Assembly (NCBI RefSeq): GCF_037137055.1
Contig: NZ_JBBBNY010000008.1
Coordinates: 84,948 to 148,947, forward strand
Source: Frateuria_A yonginensis
GTDB lineage: Bacteria > Pseudomonadota > Gammaproteobacteria > Xanthomonadales > Rhodanobacteraceae
Reading direction: 5' to 3'
Length of the DNA stretch: 64,000 nt
In this document: positions 36,754 to 45,851 of the stretch, piece after piece
Layout of the letters: each line of letters begins with the position of its first letter
Position numbering within the stretch: position 1 is the first letter of the stretch
Position numbers and translations under genes: made by a program
The notes under the pieces: model-generated
The model's input: only the letters and a program-made list of their open reading frames with translations
Told to the model about the DNA's origin: nothing
The model's database searches: none

Positions 36754-39168
36754 ATGACCGCCAATCCCGCGCTACGCATCCGCAAGGCCGCGGTCCTGGG
36801 CGCCGGCGTCATGGGCGCGCAGATCGCCGCGCACCTGACCAACGCCGGCGTCGAGACCGTGCTGTTCGACCTGCCCGCCAGGGAGGGGTCCAAGAGTGGC
36901 ATCGCCATCAAGGCCATCGAGAACCTGAAAAAGCTCTCGCCCGCGCCGCTGGCGGACAAGGAGCTGGCATCCGCCATCATCCCGGCCAACTACGACGAGG
37001 ATCTCGACCACCTGAAGGAGGTCGACCTGGTCATCGAGGCGATCGCCGAGCGGATGGACTGGAAGCTGGATCTCTACCGCAAGATCGCCTCCCACCTGTC
37101 GAAGACCGCCGTCATCGCCTCCAACACCTCGGGCCTGTCGATCAACACCCTGGCCGAGGCGTTGCCCGAGGAGATGCGTCACCGCTTCTGCGGCGTGCAC
37201 TTCTTCAACCCGCCGCGCTACATGCACCTGGTCGAACTGATCCCGACCCGGCTCACCGACGCCTCGGTCATCGATGGTCTGGTGGCGTTCCTGACCACGA
37301 CGGTCGGCAAGGGCGTGGTGATCGCCAAGGACACGCCGAACTTCATCGGCAACCGCATCGGCGTGTTCTCGATGCTGGCCACCATGCACCACACCGAACA
37401 GTTCAAGCTCGGCTTCGACACGGTCGACGCGCTGACCGGCCCGGCCATCGGCCGTCCCAAGAGCGCCACCTACCGCACGGCCGACGTGGTGGGCCTGGAC
37501 ACCATGGCGCACGTGATCAAGACCATGGGCGACACCCTGGCCGACGATCCCTGGCACACGTACTTCAAGACGCCTGCCGTGCTGCAGGGCCTGATCGATG
37601 CCGGCGCGCTCGGCCAGAAGACCGGCGCCGGCTTCTACAAGAAGGTCGGCAAGGAAATTCTCGTGTTGCGCAGTCCTGCGCAAAACCCCGGCCATCCATG
37701 GCCGGACTCCTCACAAGAGCCCGACTACCAACCCGCCTCCCAACAAGCGTCGGATGAAGTCGCCGCCATCCTGGCGATCAAGGATCCGGCCGAGAAGTTC
37801 GCCAGGCTGCGCGCCTCGAGCGACCCGCAGGCGCAGTTCCTGTGGGCGATCTTCCGCGACCTCTTCCACTACACCGCCTACCACCTGGCCGACATCGCCG
37901 ACACCGCGCGCGACGTCGACTTCGCCATCCGCTGGGGCTACGGCTGGAAACTGGGCCCGTTCGAGACCTGGCAGGCCGCCGGCTGGCAGCAGGTCGCCGG
38001 CTGGATCGCCGAGGACATCCAGGCTGGCAAGGCGATGAGCGACGCCCCGTTGCCCGCCTGGGTCACCGACGGACGCAACGGCGTGCACGGAAAGGCCGGC
38101 TCCTACTCGGCCGCGTCGAACACCGACAAGCCGCGCTCCACGCACGCGGTCTACGCGCGCCAGCTCTTCCCCGACGCGATCCTGGGCGAGAGCTTCGACC
38201 AGGGCACCACCGTGTGGGAGAACGACGGCGTGCGCCTGTGGACGCTCGGCGACGACGGCGTGGGCATCCTCTCGTTCAAGACCAAGATGAACACGGTCAA
38301 CGACCAGGTGCTCGACGGCATCCAGCACGCCATCGGCGTGGCGGAGGAAAAGCTCAAGGCGATAGTGATCTGGCAGACCGGCGAGCCGTTCTCCGCCGGC
38401 GCCGACCTCAAGGGCGCGCTGGGCCTCTTGAAGGACGGCAAGTTCGATGCCTTCGAGGCCATGGTGGGGAACTTCCAGCGCACCAGCATGCGGATCAAGC
38501 ACGCGCTCGTTCCCGTGGTCGCCGCCGTGCGCGGCCTGTGCCTGGGTGGCGGTTGCGAATTCCAGATGCACTCGGCCCGCACCGTCGCCGCCCTGGAGAG
38601 CTACATCGGTCTGGTCGAGGCGGGCGTGGGCCTGCTGCCCGCCGGCGGCGGCCTGAAGGAGCTGGCCGTGCGCGCGGCCTACACCAACCCGGCCGATCCG
38701 TTCGAGGCATTGAAGAAGGTGTTCGAGACCGTGGCGATGGCCAAGGTGTCGGGCAGTGCCCTGGAAGCGAAGCAGCTCGGCCTGCTGCGCGAGTCCGACG
38801 TGGTGGTGTTCAACGCCTACGAGCTGCTCTACGTCGCCCGGCAGGTCGCCTCGGCCCTGGCCGAAAGCGGCTGGCGCCCGCCGCTGCCTGCCCGCGCGAT
38901 TCCTGTCGCGGGCGACACCGGCACGGCCACCTTCAAGGCCTCGTTGGTCAACCTGCAGGCTGGCTACTTCGCCTCCGAGCACGACGTGGCGATCGCCGGC
39001 CGCATCGCCGACACGCTGTGCGGCGGCGGCATCGAGCGCGGCTCGCTGGTCGACGAGGCCTGGCTGCTCAAGCTCGAGCGCAAGCACTTCGTGGAGCTGG
39101 CCAGGACCGAAAAGACCCAGGCTCGCATCGCCCACACCATGACCACGGGCAAGCCGCTGCGCAACTGA
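36754..39168 (+). CDS. 3-hydroxyacyl-CoA dehydrogenase/enoyl-CoA hydratase fusion
   Basis: An 804-residue bifunctional beta-oxidation enzyme with the dehydrogenase first (residues 1-310; Rossmann VLGAGVMGAQIAAHL, then FFNPPRYMHLVEL and DTPNFIGNRIG) and the crotonase domain last (from about 500; GEPFSAGADLKGAL and RGLCLGGGCEFQMH, VEAGVGLLPAGGGLKE). This order is the reverse of E. coli FadB and matches FadN-type proteins. It hydrates enoyl-CoA and oxidises the L-3-hydroxyacyl-CoA. A Pro/Gln-rich linker lies near 312-335. The ribosome site GGAGAGAG precedes the ATG. It lies between the PsrA-like repressor and the thiolase. Confidence 0.94.
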   Translation: MTANPALRIRKAAVLGAGVMGAQIAAHLTNAGVETVLFDLPAREGSKSGIAIKAIENLKKLSPAPLADKELASAIIPANYDEDLDHLKEVDLVIEAIAERMDWKLDLYRKIASHLSKTAVIASNTSGLSINTLAEALPEEMRHRFCGVHFFNPPRYMHLVELIPTRLTDASVIDGLVAFLTTTVGKGVVIAKDTPNFIGNRIGVFSMLATMHHTEQFKLGFDTVDALTGPAIGRPKSATYRTADVVGLDTMAHVIKTMGDTLADDPWHTYFKTPAVLQGLIDAGALGQKTGAGFYKKVGKEILVLRSPAQNPGHPWPDSSQEPDYQPASQQASDEVAAILAIKDPAEKFARLRASSDPQAQFLWAIFRDLFHYTAYHLADIADTARDVDFAIRWGYGWKLGPFETWQAAGWQQVAGWIAEDIQAGKAMSDAPLPAWVTDGRNGVHGKAGSYSAASNTDKPRSTHAVYARQLFPDAILGESFDQGTTVWENDGVRLWTLGDDGVGILSFKTKMNTVNDQVLDGIQHAIGVAEEKLKAIVIWQTGEPFSAGADLKGALGLLKDGKFDAFEAMVGNFQRTSMRIKHALVPVVAAVRGLCLGGGCEFQMHSARTVAALESYIGLVEAGVGLLPAGGGLKELAVRAAYTNPADPFEALKKVFETVAMAKVSGSALEAKQLGLLRESDVVVFNAYELLYVARQVASALAESGWRPPLPARAIPVAGDTGTATFKASLVNLQAGYFASEHDVAIAGRIADTLCGGGIERGSLVDEAWLLKLERKHFVELARTEKTQARIAHTMTTGKPLRN

Positions 39169-39239
39169 TCCGCGCCACCGCCCACGAACGCAACCACACG
39201 CGTCGCCGCCCATCCGGCGCGACGCGACGGAGCCAAACG

Positions 39240-40445
<1,206 letters not shown>

Positions 40446-40467
40446 CCGGCGTCTTGCTGTGGGCCGA

Positions 40468-40494
40468 CAAAGCGGCGCTTCAGGCGCCGCTTTG
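40468..40494 (+). terminator. Terminator hairpin after fadA
   Basis: An 11-bp perfect stem (CAAAGCGGCGC and GCGCCGCTTTG) with loop TTCAG, followed by CGTTTG. It lies 22 nt after the fadA stop. The T-run is weak, but the stem is strong and ends the operon. Confidence 0.6.
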
Positions 40495-40531
40495 CGTTTG
40501 CCGTCGGTGAAGCTTCGTCACCGAAGTGCGC

Positions 40532-40563
40532 AAAAAAAGCCCGGCACCTCGCGGTGCCGGGCT
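40532..40563. terminator. Bidirectional intrinsic terminator
   Basis: An 11-bp perfect stem AGCCCGGCACC/GGTGCCGGGCT with loop TCGC. On the - strand it is followed by seven T (40538-40532), which terminates the small secreted-protein gene ending at 40606. On the + strand it is followed by TCTTC, backing up the fadA terminator. Confidence 0.85.
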
Positions 40564-40605
40564 TCTTCAACCGCCATCGGCCGCCTTGGCGGCCGATGGC
40601 GGTGC

Positions 40606-40941
40606 TTACTGCTGGCCCATGCCAGCGGCCTGCCCGTCGAAGTTGACCTGGATGCCGCGGCCGACGATGACCGGCACGTTCGGGTGCTTGGCCACCGGCT
40701 GGCCGTTCTCCGACAGCGTCACGGTGTAGACGCCGACCGGCAGTGCCCTGATCGAGTAGCGGCCCTTGGCATCCACCTGGACCTCGCGCATGGTGCCGTT
40801 GGTCGTGCTCTTGGCGGTGACCGTGTCGCCTGCCGGCGCCTTGCCGAACACTTCGCCCGCCGTGGCCTGTGCGTGGACCGCGGCGGAACCGAGCAGCCCG
40901 CAGACGGCAATGGCCGCGACCATCGAGTGGAACTTCTTCAT
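40606..40941 (-). CDS. Small secreted carboxypeptidase-regulatory-like (Oar N-domain-like) protein, paralog 1
   Basis: A 111-residue protein with signal peptide MKKFHSMVAAIAVCGLLGSA ending near AVHAQA. The mature part is a single beta-sandwich-like module: GEVFGKAPAGDTVTAKS, then RYSIRALPVGVYTVTL, then GQPVAKHPNVPVIV. It resembles the N-terminal repeat domain in front of Oar-type TonB-dependent receptors but stands alone, with no plug or barrel. AAGAAGG precedes the ATG. A paralog lies directly upstream (41273-41659), and both share a structured leader. Function is unknown; a periplasmic or surface adhesion or receptor-partner role is only inference. Confidence 0.85.
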   Translation of the reverse strand: MKKFHSMVAAIAVCGLLGSAAVHAQATAGEVFGKAPAGDTVTAKSTTNGTMREVQVDAKGRYSIRALPVGVYTVTLSENGQPVAKHPNVPVIVGRGIQVNFDGQAAGMGQQ

Positions 40942-40977
40942 GGGATGTACCTTCTTCTTGGGTTCGATGTGGGAGAG

Positions 40978-41014
40978 CCACGGGCCGCCAGGGGTTTGGC
41001 GTGTATGCCCATGG
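40978..41014 (-). ncRNA. Conserved leader hairpin, copy 1
   Basis: In the transcript of paralog 1, 37 nt before the ATG. Outer stem CCATGGGC/GCCCGTGG, a five-nt 5' bulge ATACA, inner stem CGCCA/TGGCG, and loop AACCCC. Copy 2 (41691-41728) has the same layout, with compensatory changes in the stems and an identical loop. A GCCC-GCC-GGGC hairpin lies just upstream (41031-41041), and a counterpart exists in copy 2. Confidence 0.6.
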
Positions 41015-41114
41015 ATCAGGGGAAGGTTCCGCCCGCCGGGCGTCGGACTGCACGCCGGGCGGAGAACCATCCGCGGCATCCGGCGGACTGGGGCGTCTCC
41101 GGATGACCGCATCT

Positions 41115-41157
41115 AGCGTATCCGACACGTAGCGCTTGCCGATGGGTCAGAAGTCAT
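41115..41157 (-). promoter_or_regulatory. Shared upstream motif and putative -10, copy 1
   Basis: On the - strand, ATGACTTCTGACCC (41157-41144) followed about 24 nt later by TACGCT (41120-41115, -10-like). The same two elements occur at 41867-41854 and 41831-41826 before paralog 2, with spacing differing by one nt. The TGAC-N4-TGAC direct repeat could be an activator site. The leader from here to the ATG is about 170 nt. Confidence 0.45.
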
Positions 41158-41272
41158 CTTGCAGCGACCTGTCCTCACGGACGCCCGGCGCCGGGCTTCC
41201 CTCAGGCTGACCTCGCGACGACCGTGCGCGAAGCCGCACGGCGCTCCGTTCCGAGTCGAGCGCGCTGCCCGC

Positions 41273-41659
41273 CTACCTGGCCGCCATCTCCGGGCACTGA
41301 CCCGGTGCGCAATCGAAATCCACCCTGGAGCCGCGGTCCACGAAGACCTGCACGCTCGGGTGCTTGGCGACGGGCTGGCCGCCGTCGACCACCTCGACGG
41401 TGTAGACGCCGATCGGCAACCAGGTGACCTCGTAGCGGCCCGAGGCATTCACCGGGATCCCGCGCCGGATGCCGTACTCGGGGCTGCTGACCCGTACCGA
41501 GGCTCCCGCCGGCGCCTTGCCGAACACCCTGCCGGTGGTCACCGCAGCCATCGCGGTGGAGCCGGCCGCGCAGCAGACGCCAACGACCGCCACCCGTGCC
41601 AGCTTCCGCAACACGGAACGACGGCATGCACCCGAACAAGTTGAGGATGATGCGTTCAT
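41273..41659 (-). CDS. Small secreted carboxypeptidase-regulatory-like (Oar N-domain-like) protein, paralog 2
   Basis: A 128-residue paralog of the neighbouring gene. The signal region is long (MNASSSTCSGACRRSVLRKL, then ARVAVVGVCCAAGSTAMA). The mature module aligns closely: GRVFGKAPAGASVRVSS, RYEVTWLPIGVYTVEV, GQPVAKHPSVQVFVDRG, VDFD. It differs by a Cys pair in a short tail (CAPGQCPEMAAR). The start at 41659 follows AGCAGG. An internal start at LRKLARV is conceivable but has no ATG. The gene pair with its leaders looks like a tandem duplication that has since diverged. Confidence 0.8.
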   Translation of the reverse strand: MNASSSTCSGACRRSVLRKLARVAVVGVCCAAGSTAMAAVTTGRVFGKAPAGASVRVSSPEYGIRRGIPVNASGRYEVTWLPIGVYTVEVVDGGQPVAKHPSVQVFVDRGSRVDFDCAPGQCPEMAAR

Positions 41660-41690
41660 GGGGATACCTGCTTCTCATCGACGTGGGGGA

Positions 41691-41728
41691 CCCATGAGCA
41701 GCCAGGGGTTTGGCTTTGCGCTCATGGG
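41691..41728 (-). ncRNA. Conserved leader hairpin, copy 2
   Basis: It lies 32 nt before the ATG of paralog 2. Outer stem CCCATGAGC/GCTCATGGG, a four-nt 5' bulge GCAA, inner stem AGCCA/TGGCT, loop AACCCC. Compared with copy 1, the A-T to G-C change in the outer stem and the A-T to C-G change in the inner stem both preserve pairing. Downstream, TGGG-TCC-CCCA can form an alternative hairpin that uses the 3' strand of the outer stem. Confidence 0.6.
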
Positions 41729-41825
41729 GGAATGGACGGTCGCCTGCCGGGCGCAAGGCTGTCTGCCCGGAGAGGCACCGCCGACGGCCATCCGATCGAT
41801 AGGCCATCCATCCGATGGCGCAGGC

Positions 41826-41867
41826 AGCGTAGTCCTCTCATCGTGACCGGCCAGGGTCAGAGGTCAT
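41826..41867 (-). promoter_or_regulatory. Shared upstream motif and putative -10, copy 2
   Basis: On the - strand, ATGACCTCTGACCC (41867-41854) and TACGCT (41831-41826), with the same order and nearly the same spacing as copy 1. It lies about 100 nt before the leader hairpin, as in copy 1 (98 against 101 nt). Confidence 0.45.
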
Positions 41868-42024
41868 GCCGTTCGATGCATGTCAGGCCCGGGTGTGCAC
41901 TCGCTCGACCCACTGGAGCCTGCCTGCTTGCACGCACCGGATCGCTCAGCCGCCGAGCGATCCCCCGGTCCGATGCGTACAAAAACCCGCTTCGCTCCAC
42001 CGCGACCGCAAGCGAGCGCCACGC

Positions 42025-43641
42025 TCACGGGTGACGGCCAGGTGCCGGCCTCCAGCCACATGCCCAGGCCGGGCTCCAGACAAGGAAGAGATCGCGCTGC
42101 CCCGGTGCCGCCAGCCGATGCGGACCGGCATCCAGGTTCCACTGCGTCGCGGGCGGGCCACCATCCATGCGCGCCTGGACCAGGTGCGTTCCGTCGCTCA
42201 GCGCATAGGCGCCCGGAAGTTCGATGCTTATTCGCGGGTCGGTGCCTGCGGGCAGGACCATGCCCGCCATGTAGATTCCCGCGGTACCGGCCAGATAGTT
42301 GCGCGCGACGAAGGCCCGATCCGCAGGCGGCAACCGCTCGGGCACGACCACCTTGGTGTCGTGCGACACCAGCGCGTGCGCGATCGTGTCGGGCACCAGC
42401 CCGTGCTTCAGGCGCCGCAGCTCGATGCTTTCGAGCACCGGGTAATACGGGCGTGGGCGGAAGATCGCGCCGCTCTTGGCGTCCATCACCGGGTCGGACG
42501 GCGCCGTGCATCGCAGGACCACCGCCAGCCGTGACCGCTCGGCGGCGAGCGCGTCGCGCCAGGGCGGCGCATGGTGCAACAGCAGGGCCAGCTCCAGCAT
42601 GGCCAGCGCGGCGACCGATGCCGCGCACCGCCGCGGGCCCAGGCGCGGCACCGCAGCGGGCCCCAGCGCCCCGGCCAGGGACAGCATCGCCGTCGGGATC
42701 ACCGGCAGGAAATCCTGCGGCGTCGACAAGGGCCATGCCACCCAGATCAGCAGCACGTAAAGCAGCGCCTGCAAGCCCAGGAACCACTTCCACCGCGAAG
42801 CGTCGTCCAGCTCGCGCCGCCCGCGCAGGCGGAGCACCGTGGCGCCGACGAGGCATGCCGCGACCAAGGCATAGAGGACCTGCCGCCAGAGATGGCTGGG
42901 GCCGCCGTTCGGCGCCAGCCCATACGCCACCACGTCGTAGTACGCCGTGCCGAGGTCGCGCTGCCACGCCAGCCACGCCACCACCGCCAACGGCATCAGC
43001 GCCACTCCCGCGGCCGTAGCCGCCACCAGCCTGGGCAGATCCGGACGCTTGACGGGCCGTCCCAGGCCGACCGCCAGGCCGGAGACGAGCGCCGTGGCAA
43101 GCAGCGGCAAGGTCTTCTGCGACACCGACAGCGCCGCACCGATGCACAGGCCGGCCACGAAACCGCGCCAGAGGGACCGATGCCTGCCCACGATCACGGC
43201 CAGGGCAGCCAGCCAGAGCGCCGTCCACAGGTCATCGGTACGGAACTCGCCCATCTTCACGAAGAAGATTTGCATCAGCGCGGCGAGCAGCGCCCCGGCT
43301 CCCGCGACCGCCAGCGGATACAGCCGACGCCCCATTACCCACGTCGACAGCAGCGCGAGGACGTACCACGGCACCACCGCCAGGCGCAGCCACCACAGAA
43401 TGTCCGTCCGTGGCCCCAGCCAGCGCATGCAGTACGAGTACAGCAGACCGAACAGCGGGCCGTGGTTGTCGAACGCCCCCCGGTACGGCAACGCCCCCGT
43501 CGCCAGGCTCCAGGCCACGTGGGCATGCTGGGGCTCGTCCGAATCGAGCGGATAGGCCCCGAGCCACAACATACGCATGGCCAGCAGGAGGAGTCCCGCC
43601 AGCCAGGGTACCCACTTCATTGACCAGGACGCCGAGCGCAT
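42025..43641 (-). CDS. GT-C-type integral membrane glycosyltransferase-like protein
   Basis: A 538-residue polytopic protein with about ten hydrophobic segments in the first 380 residues and a soluble C-terminal domain of about 150. The first loop has DSDEPQHAHVAWSLATG, the acidic motif position of PMT/ArnT/GT83-type glycosyltransferases that use polyprenyl-phosphate sugars. Sugar and acceptor are unknown. The first ATG (43641) gives MRSASWSMKWVPW; the Met seven codons in, just before the first membrane segment, is an equally good start. It lies 80 nt after the sigma gene that ends the flagellar operon, on the same strand, so read-through is possible. Glycosylation of an exported protein is speculation. 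Confidence 0.78.
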   Translation of the reverse strand: MRSASWSMKWVPWLAGLLLLAMRMLWLGAYPLDSDEPQHAHVAWSLATGALPYRGAFDNHGPLFGLLYSYCMRWLGPRTDILWWLRLAVVPWYVLALLSTWVMGRRLYPLAVAGAGALLAALMQIFFVKMGEFRTDDLWTALWLAALAVIVGRHRSLWRGFVAGLCIGAALSVSQKTLPLLATALVSGLAVGLGRPVKRPDLPRLVAATAAGVALMPLAVVAWLAWQRDLGTAYYDVVAYGLAPNGGPSHLWRQVLYALVAACLVGATVLRLRGRRELDDASRWKWFLGLQALLYVLLIWVAWPLSTPQDFLPVIPTAMLSLAGALGPAAVPRLGPRRCAASVAALAMLELALLLHHAPPWRDALAAERSRLAVVLRCTAPSDPVMDAKSGAIFRPRPYYPVLESIELRRLKHGLVPDTIAHALVSHDTKVVVPERLPPADRAFVARNYLAGTAGIYMAGMVLPAGTDPRISIELPGAYALSDGTHLVQARMDGGPPATQWNLDAGPHRLAAPGQRDLFLVWSPAWACGWRPAPGRHP

Positions 43642-43721
43642 CCGGCCAAGCTAGCGGCGGCGGTTTTCCCCGGGCTTTCCGACACCGCATGCCACAGGGT
43701 CGAAAACCAGCCTCCGACCCG

Positions 43722-44411
43722 CTACGTCAACGAGGCACGGATGTGTACTCGCAAGGTCTGGATTGCCTGGCGGTGGATCTGCGAGACGCGGCCCTTCGTC
43801 AAGCCCAGCTCGGAGGCGATCTCCACGAAGGGAACGTGCTGGAAGTAATGCAGGGTCAGGACGAATTTTTCCCGCTCCGGCAGTTGTTTCACCGCCTCGT
43901 GCAAGAGCGCGGACACCTGGTCCCGGGAGGCGTTCGCATAGGGGTCCTCACCCTGCTGCCGGTCGTCATGAAGCGATGCCGTTTCCAGGAGGTGTCCGAT
44001 ACCCAGGCCGACCGTCCAGGAAACGAAGGACAGCAACGGATCGGCTTCATCGCTCGACAGCGAGGCCGAGCGCTCCTCGCGCATCGCATCCATGCAGCCG
44101 AAAGATTGCGAGGCAAGGTGCCGTAGTCCGTTGAAAACGGCGCCACGCACCCGGTGCCGGGCATATGTGCGGAAGTCCACGCCCCGGCCAGGCTCGTACC
44201 GGTCGATGGCTTCGATCAGCCCTACCGTGGCGTTCTGGACGTAATCGCCCCATTCGGCATCCTTGATGCGTACCTTCAGGTATACGTCCTTCGCAACCAG
44301 CCGGGCCCAGGAGGCATGCATCTGGATCAATGCTTCGCGCGCCATTCGTTCCCGCTGACCTATCCAGCGGTGCCATAGCTCCCTCTCCGGACTGTCCACG
44401 GTCAGCAGCAT
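43722..44411 (-). CDS. fliA: Sigma-28 family (FliA-type) RNA polymerase sigma factor
   Basis: A 229-residue sigma factor. Region 2 has YVQNATVGLIEAIDRYEPGR and GVDFRTYARHRVRGAV. Region 4 has LPEREKFVLTLHYFQHVPFV and an HTH ELGLTKGRVSQIHRQAIQTL. This matches FliA, which directs late flagellar genes at TAAA-N15-GCCGATAA promoters. It is the last gene of the operon, 3 nt after fliP, which is unusual since fliA normally sits beside flhF/fleN and the che genes. No FlgM anti-sigma factor or late promoter is visible in the window, so its target genes lie elsewhere. Confidence 0.9.
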   Translation of the reverse strand: MLLTVDSPERELWHRWIGQRERMAREALIQMHASWARLVAKDVYLKVRIKDAEWGDYVQNATVGLIEAIDRYEPGRGVDFRTYARHRVRGAVFNGLRHLASQSFGCMDAMREERSASLSSDEADPLLSFVSWTVGLGIGHLLETASLHDDRQQGEDPYANASRDQVSALLHEAVKQLPEREKFVLTLHYFQHVPFVEIASELGLTKGRVSQIHRQAIQTLRVHIRASLT

Positions 44412-44414
44412 GCG

Positions 44415-45170
44415 TCACGCAGGATGGAAGCTCGCCAGCAAGGCCTGGGCGACCAACGACCAGCCGTTGGTAAGCAGAAAAAGCAGGATCTTCAGTGGCA
44501 GGCTCACCGTGGAGGGCGGAACCATGATCATGCCCAAGGCCATCAAAATGGCGGCCACCACCAGGTCGATCAGCAGGAACGGCAGAAAGATCACGAAGCC
44601 AATCTGAAACGCCGTGCGCAGCTCGCTCAACATGAAGGCGGGGACGAGCTCGATCGCGGAAACCTCGTCAACGCTCCTGGGCGCGGGATGGCCGGCCATG
44701 TTGGCCACCGCCAGCAGGTCCTCCTTGCGGGTCTGCCTGAGCATGAACATCTTGAGGGGCTGGAATCCCTTTTCCAGCGCCACTGGCGCCGCGATCTCCT
44801 TGCGCAGGTACGGATCCAGGGCACCGGTCTTGGCGGCCTGCAGAACGGGGGACATGGTGAACAGCGTCAGGAACAGCGCAAGGGTCACCAGCACGCTGTT
44901 GGGCGGTGTCTGTTGCAACCCCAAGGCACTGCGGATCAATGAAAGAACCACCACGATCCGCGTGAACGACGTGAGGCTGATGAGCAGCAGCGGAACAAGC
45001 GACAGCAAGGTGAGCAGGAGGAACGAACGCAGGACTGGCGAGAGGTCCTGGGTCGAGGCCGTGGTCAACAGGTCCTGCAAAGGGTCGGCCACTGCAGCCA
45101 GTGGCATCGCTACCGCCAGCATGCCGACTGCCACGAGCATCCATGCCTTGCGCCACCTAGTCATGCTCAC
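44415..45170 (-). CDS. fliP: Flagellar export gate protein FliP
   Basis: A 251-residue core gate subunit (FliP5FliQ4FliR1 complex). Cleavable signal MSMTRWRKAWMLVAVGMLAV to near AAVADPL. Conserved segments are SFTRIVVVLSLIRSALGLQQ, PPN, and the C-terminal FQIGFVIFLPFLLIDLVVAA. Length matches the family (245-255). It overlaps fliO by 14 nt. All key regions look intact, so the gate is probably functional. Confidence 0.96.
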   Translation of the reverse strand: MSMTRWRKAWMLVAVGMLAVAMPLAAVADPLQDLLTTASTQDLSPVLRSFLLLTLLSLVPLLLISLTSFTRIVVVLSLIRSALGLQQTPPNSVLVTLALFLTLFTMSPVLQAAKTGALDPYLRKEIAAPVALEKGFQPLKMFMLRQTRKEDLLAVANMAGHPAPRSVDEVSAIELVPAFMLSELRTAFQIGFVIFLPFLLIDLVVAAILMALGMIMVPPSTVSLPLKILLFLLTNGWSLVAQALLASFHPA

Positions 45171-45537
45171 TCCCTGATCCAGCCTTTCCTTCAGGCAAGC
45201 TTCGCAGACTCACCTGTCTGGAGGACTCCACCACCACGAAGCGGGAGCCGTCCACTTCGATCACGAACGCCCGCGAAGCCTGTCCGAGGCGAGCCTGTCC
45301 CAGAATCCGGGGTACATGCCGGCCTGGCTTGCCTTCACCCACGACTGCCGACCAGCGTCTCAGCCAACCTCGCTTGCGCGCCCACAGCAATACGCCTACG
45401 GCAGCCATCAGCAGGACGACGGTGGTCGCCAAGATCGACAGAGCCTGGCCCGTAGTAACGGGGGACTCGGTGCGATACGGGATGGCCTGTAACGCCCTTG
45501 CGGCCGAGGCGGCCGGCGATCCGACGGAGACCTTCAT
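45157..45537 (-). CDS. fliO: Flagellar export accessory protein FliO
   Basis: A 126-residue single-pass protein: a short periplasmic N-terminus, a membrane segment (ALSILATTVVLLMAAVGVLL), then a basic cytosolic domain (GWLRRWSAVVGEGKPG, LGQASRAFVIEVDGSRFVVV). This is the FliO pattern; FliO helps FliP oligomerise. It starts in a 4-nt overlap with fliN and overlaps fliP, giving the classical fliN-O-P order. Confidence 0.88.
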   Translation of the reverse strand: MKVSVGSPAASAARALQAIPYRTESPVTTGQALSILATTVVLLMAAVGVLLWARKRGWLRRWSAVVGEGKPGRHVPRILGQARLGQASRAFVIEVDGSRFVVVESSRQVSLRSLPEGKAGSGSEHD

Positions 45538-45851
45538 CCGGCGATTTCGGTGATCCGCAAGCCGAAGTGGTCGCCCACCGCGACCAAGTGCCCGCGGGCG
45601 ATGCTCTTGCCGTCGAGTTGCAGCTGGACGGGGGCGTCCAGATCGGTATCAAGTGCCAGCGTGTCTCCCTCGGAGAGCTCGAACAGTTCCTTGACGGTCA
45701 CGGCAGCCTGGCCGAGCACGACCTCCAGCTTCACCGAGACGTGATCGAGCAACGCCAGGTCGCGCCGGACCATGGGCACGCCCTCCCCTCCCTTTTTGGC
45801 AACCGGCAGTTCGGACAGCTCGATGGTTTCGACGAGGGTTGCGGTGGTCAT
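45534..45851 (-). CDS. fliN: Flagellar switch/C-ring protein FliN
   Basis: A 105-residue protein with one SPOA domain in the C-terminal 75 residues: LLDHVSVKLEVVLGQAAVTV, ELFELSEGDTLALDTDLDAP, LVAVGDHFGLRITEI. The N-terminal 30 residues are variable. Family role: lower C-ring and docking site for FliH. It overlaps the FliM-like gene by 4 nt. It is shorter than E. coli FliN (137) but keeps the full domain. Confidence 0.93.
   Translation of the reverse strand: MTTATLVETIELSELPVAKKGGEGVPMVRRDLALLDHVSVKLEVVLGQAAVTVKELFELSEGDTLALDTDLDAPVQLQLDGKSIARGHLVAVGDHFGLRITEIAG

Noticed and set aside
36754..39168. Domain order of the hydratase/dehydrogenase as a gene rearrangement
   Set aside because: Dehydrogenase-first, crotonase-last proteins of about 800 residues are a known FadN-type family, so this is not unusual.
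41183..41196. Perfect GC palindrome GCCCGGCGCCGGGC as terminator of paralog 2
   Set aside because: No T-run follows on either strand.
41691..41728. Leader hairpin as a c-di-GMP-I (GEMM) riboswitch because of GCGCAAAGCC
   Set aside because: The second GEMM stem with tetraloop receptor is missing, and copy 1 does not keep the GCAAA segment.
41939..41963. Hairpin GGATCGCT...AGCGATCC as terminator of the glycosyltransferase gene
   Set aside because: A nine-nt loop and no T-run on the - strand; termination cannot be claimed.
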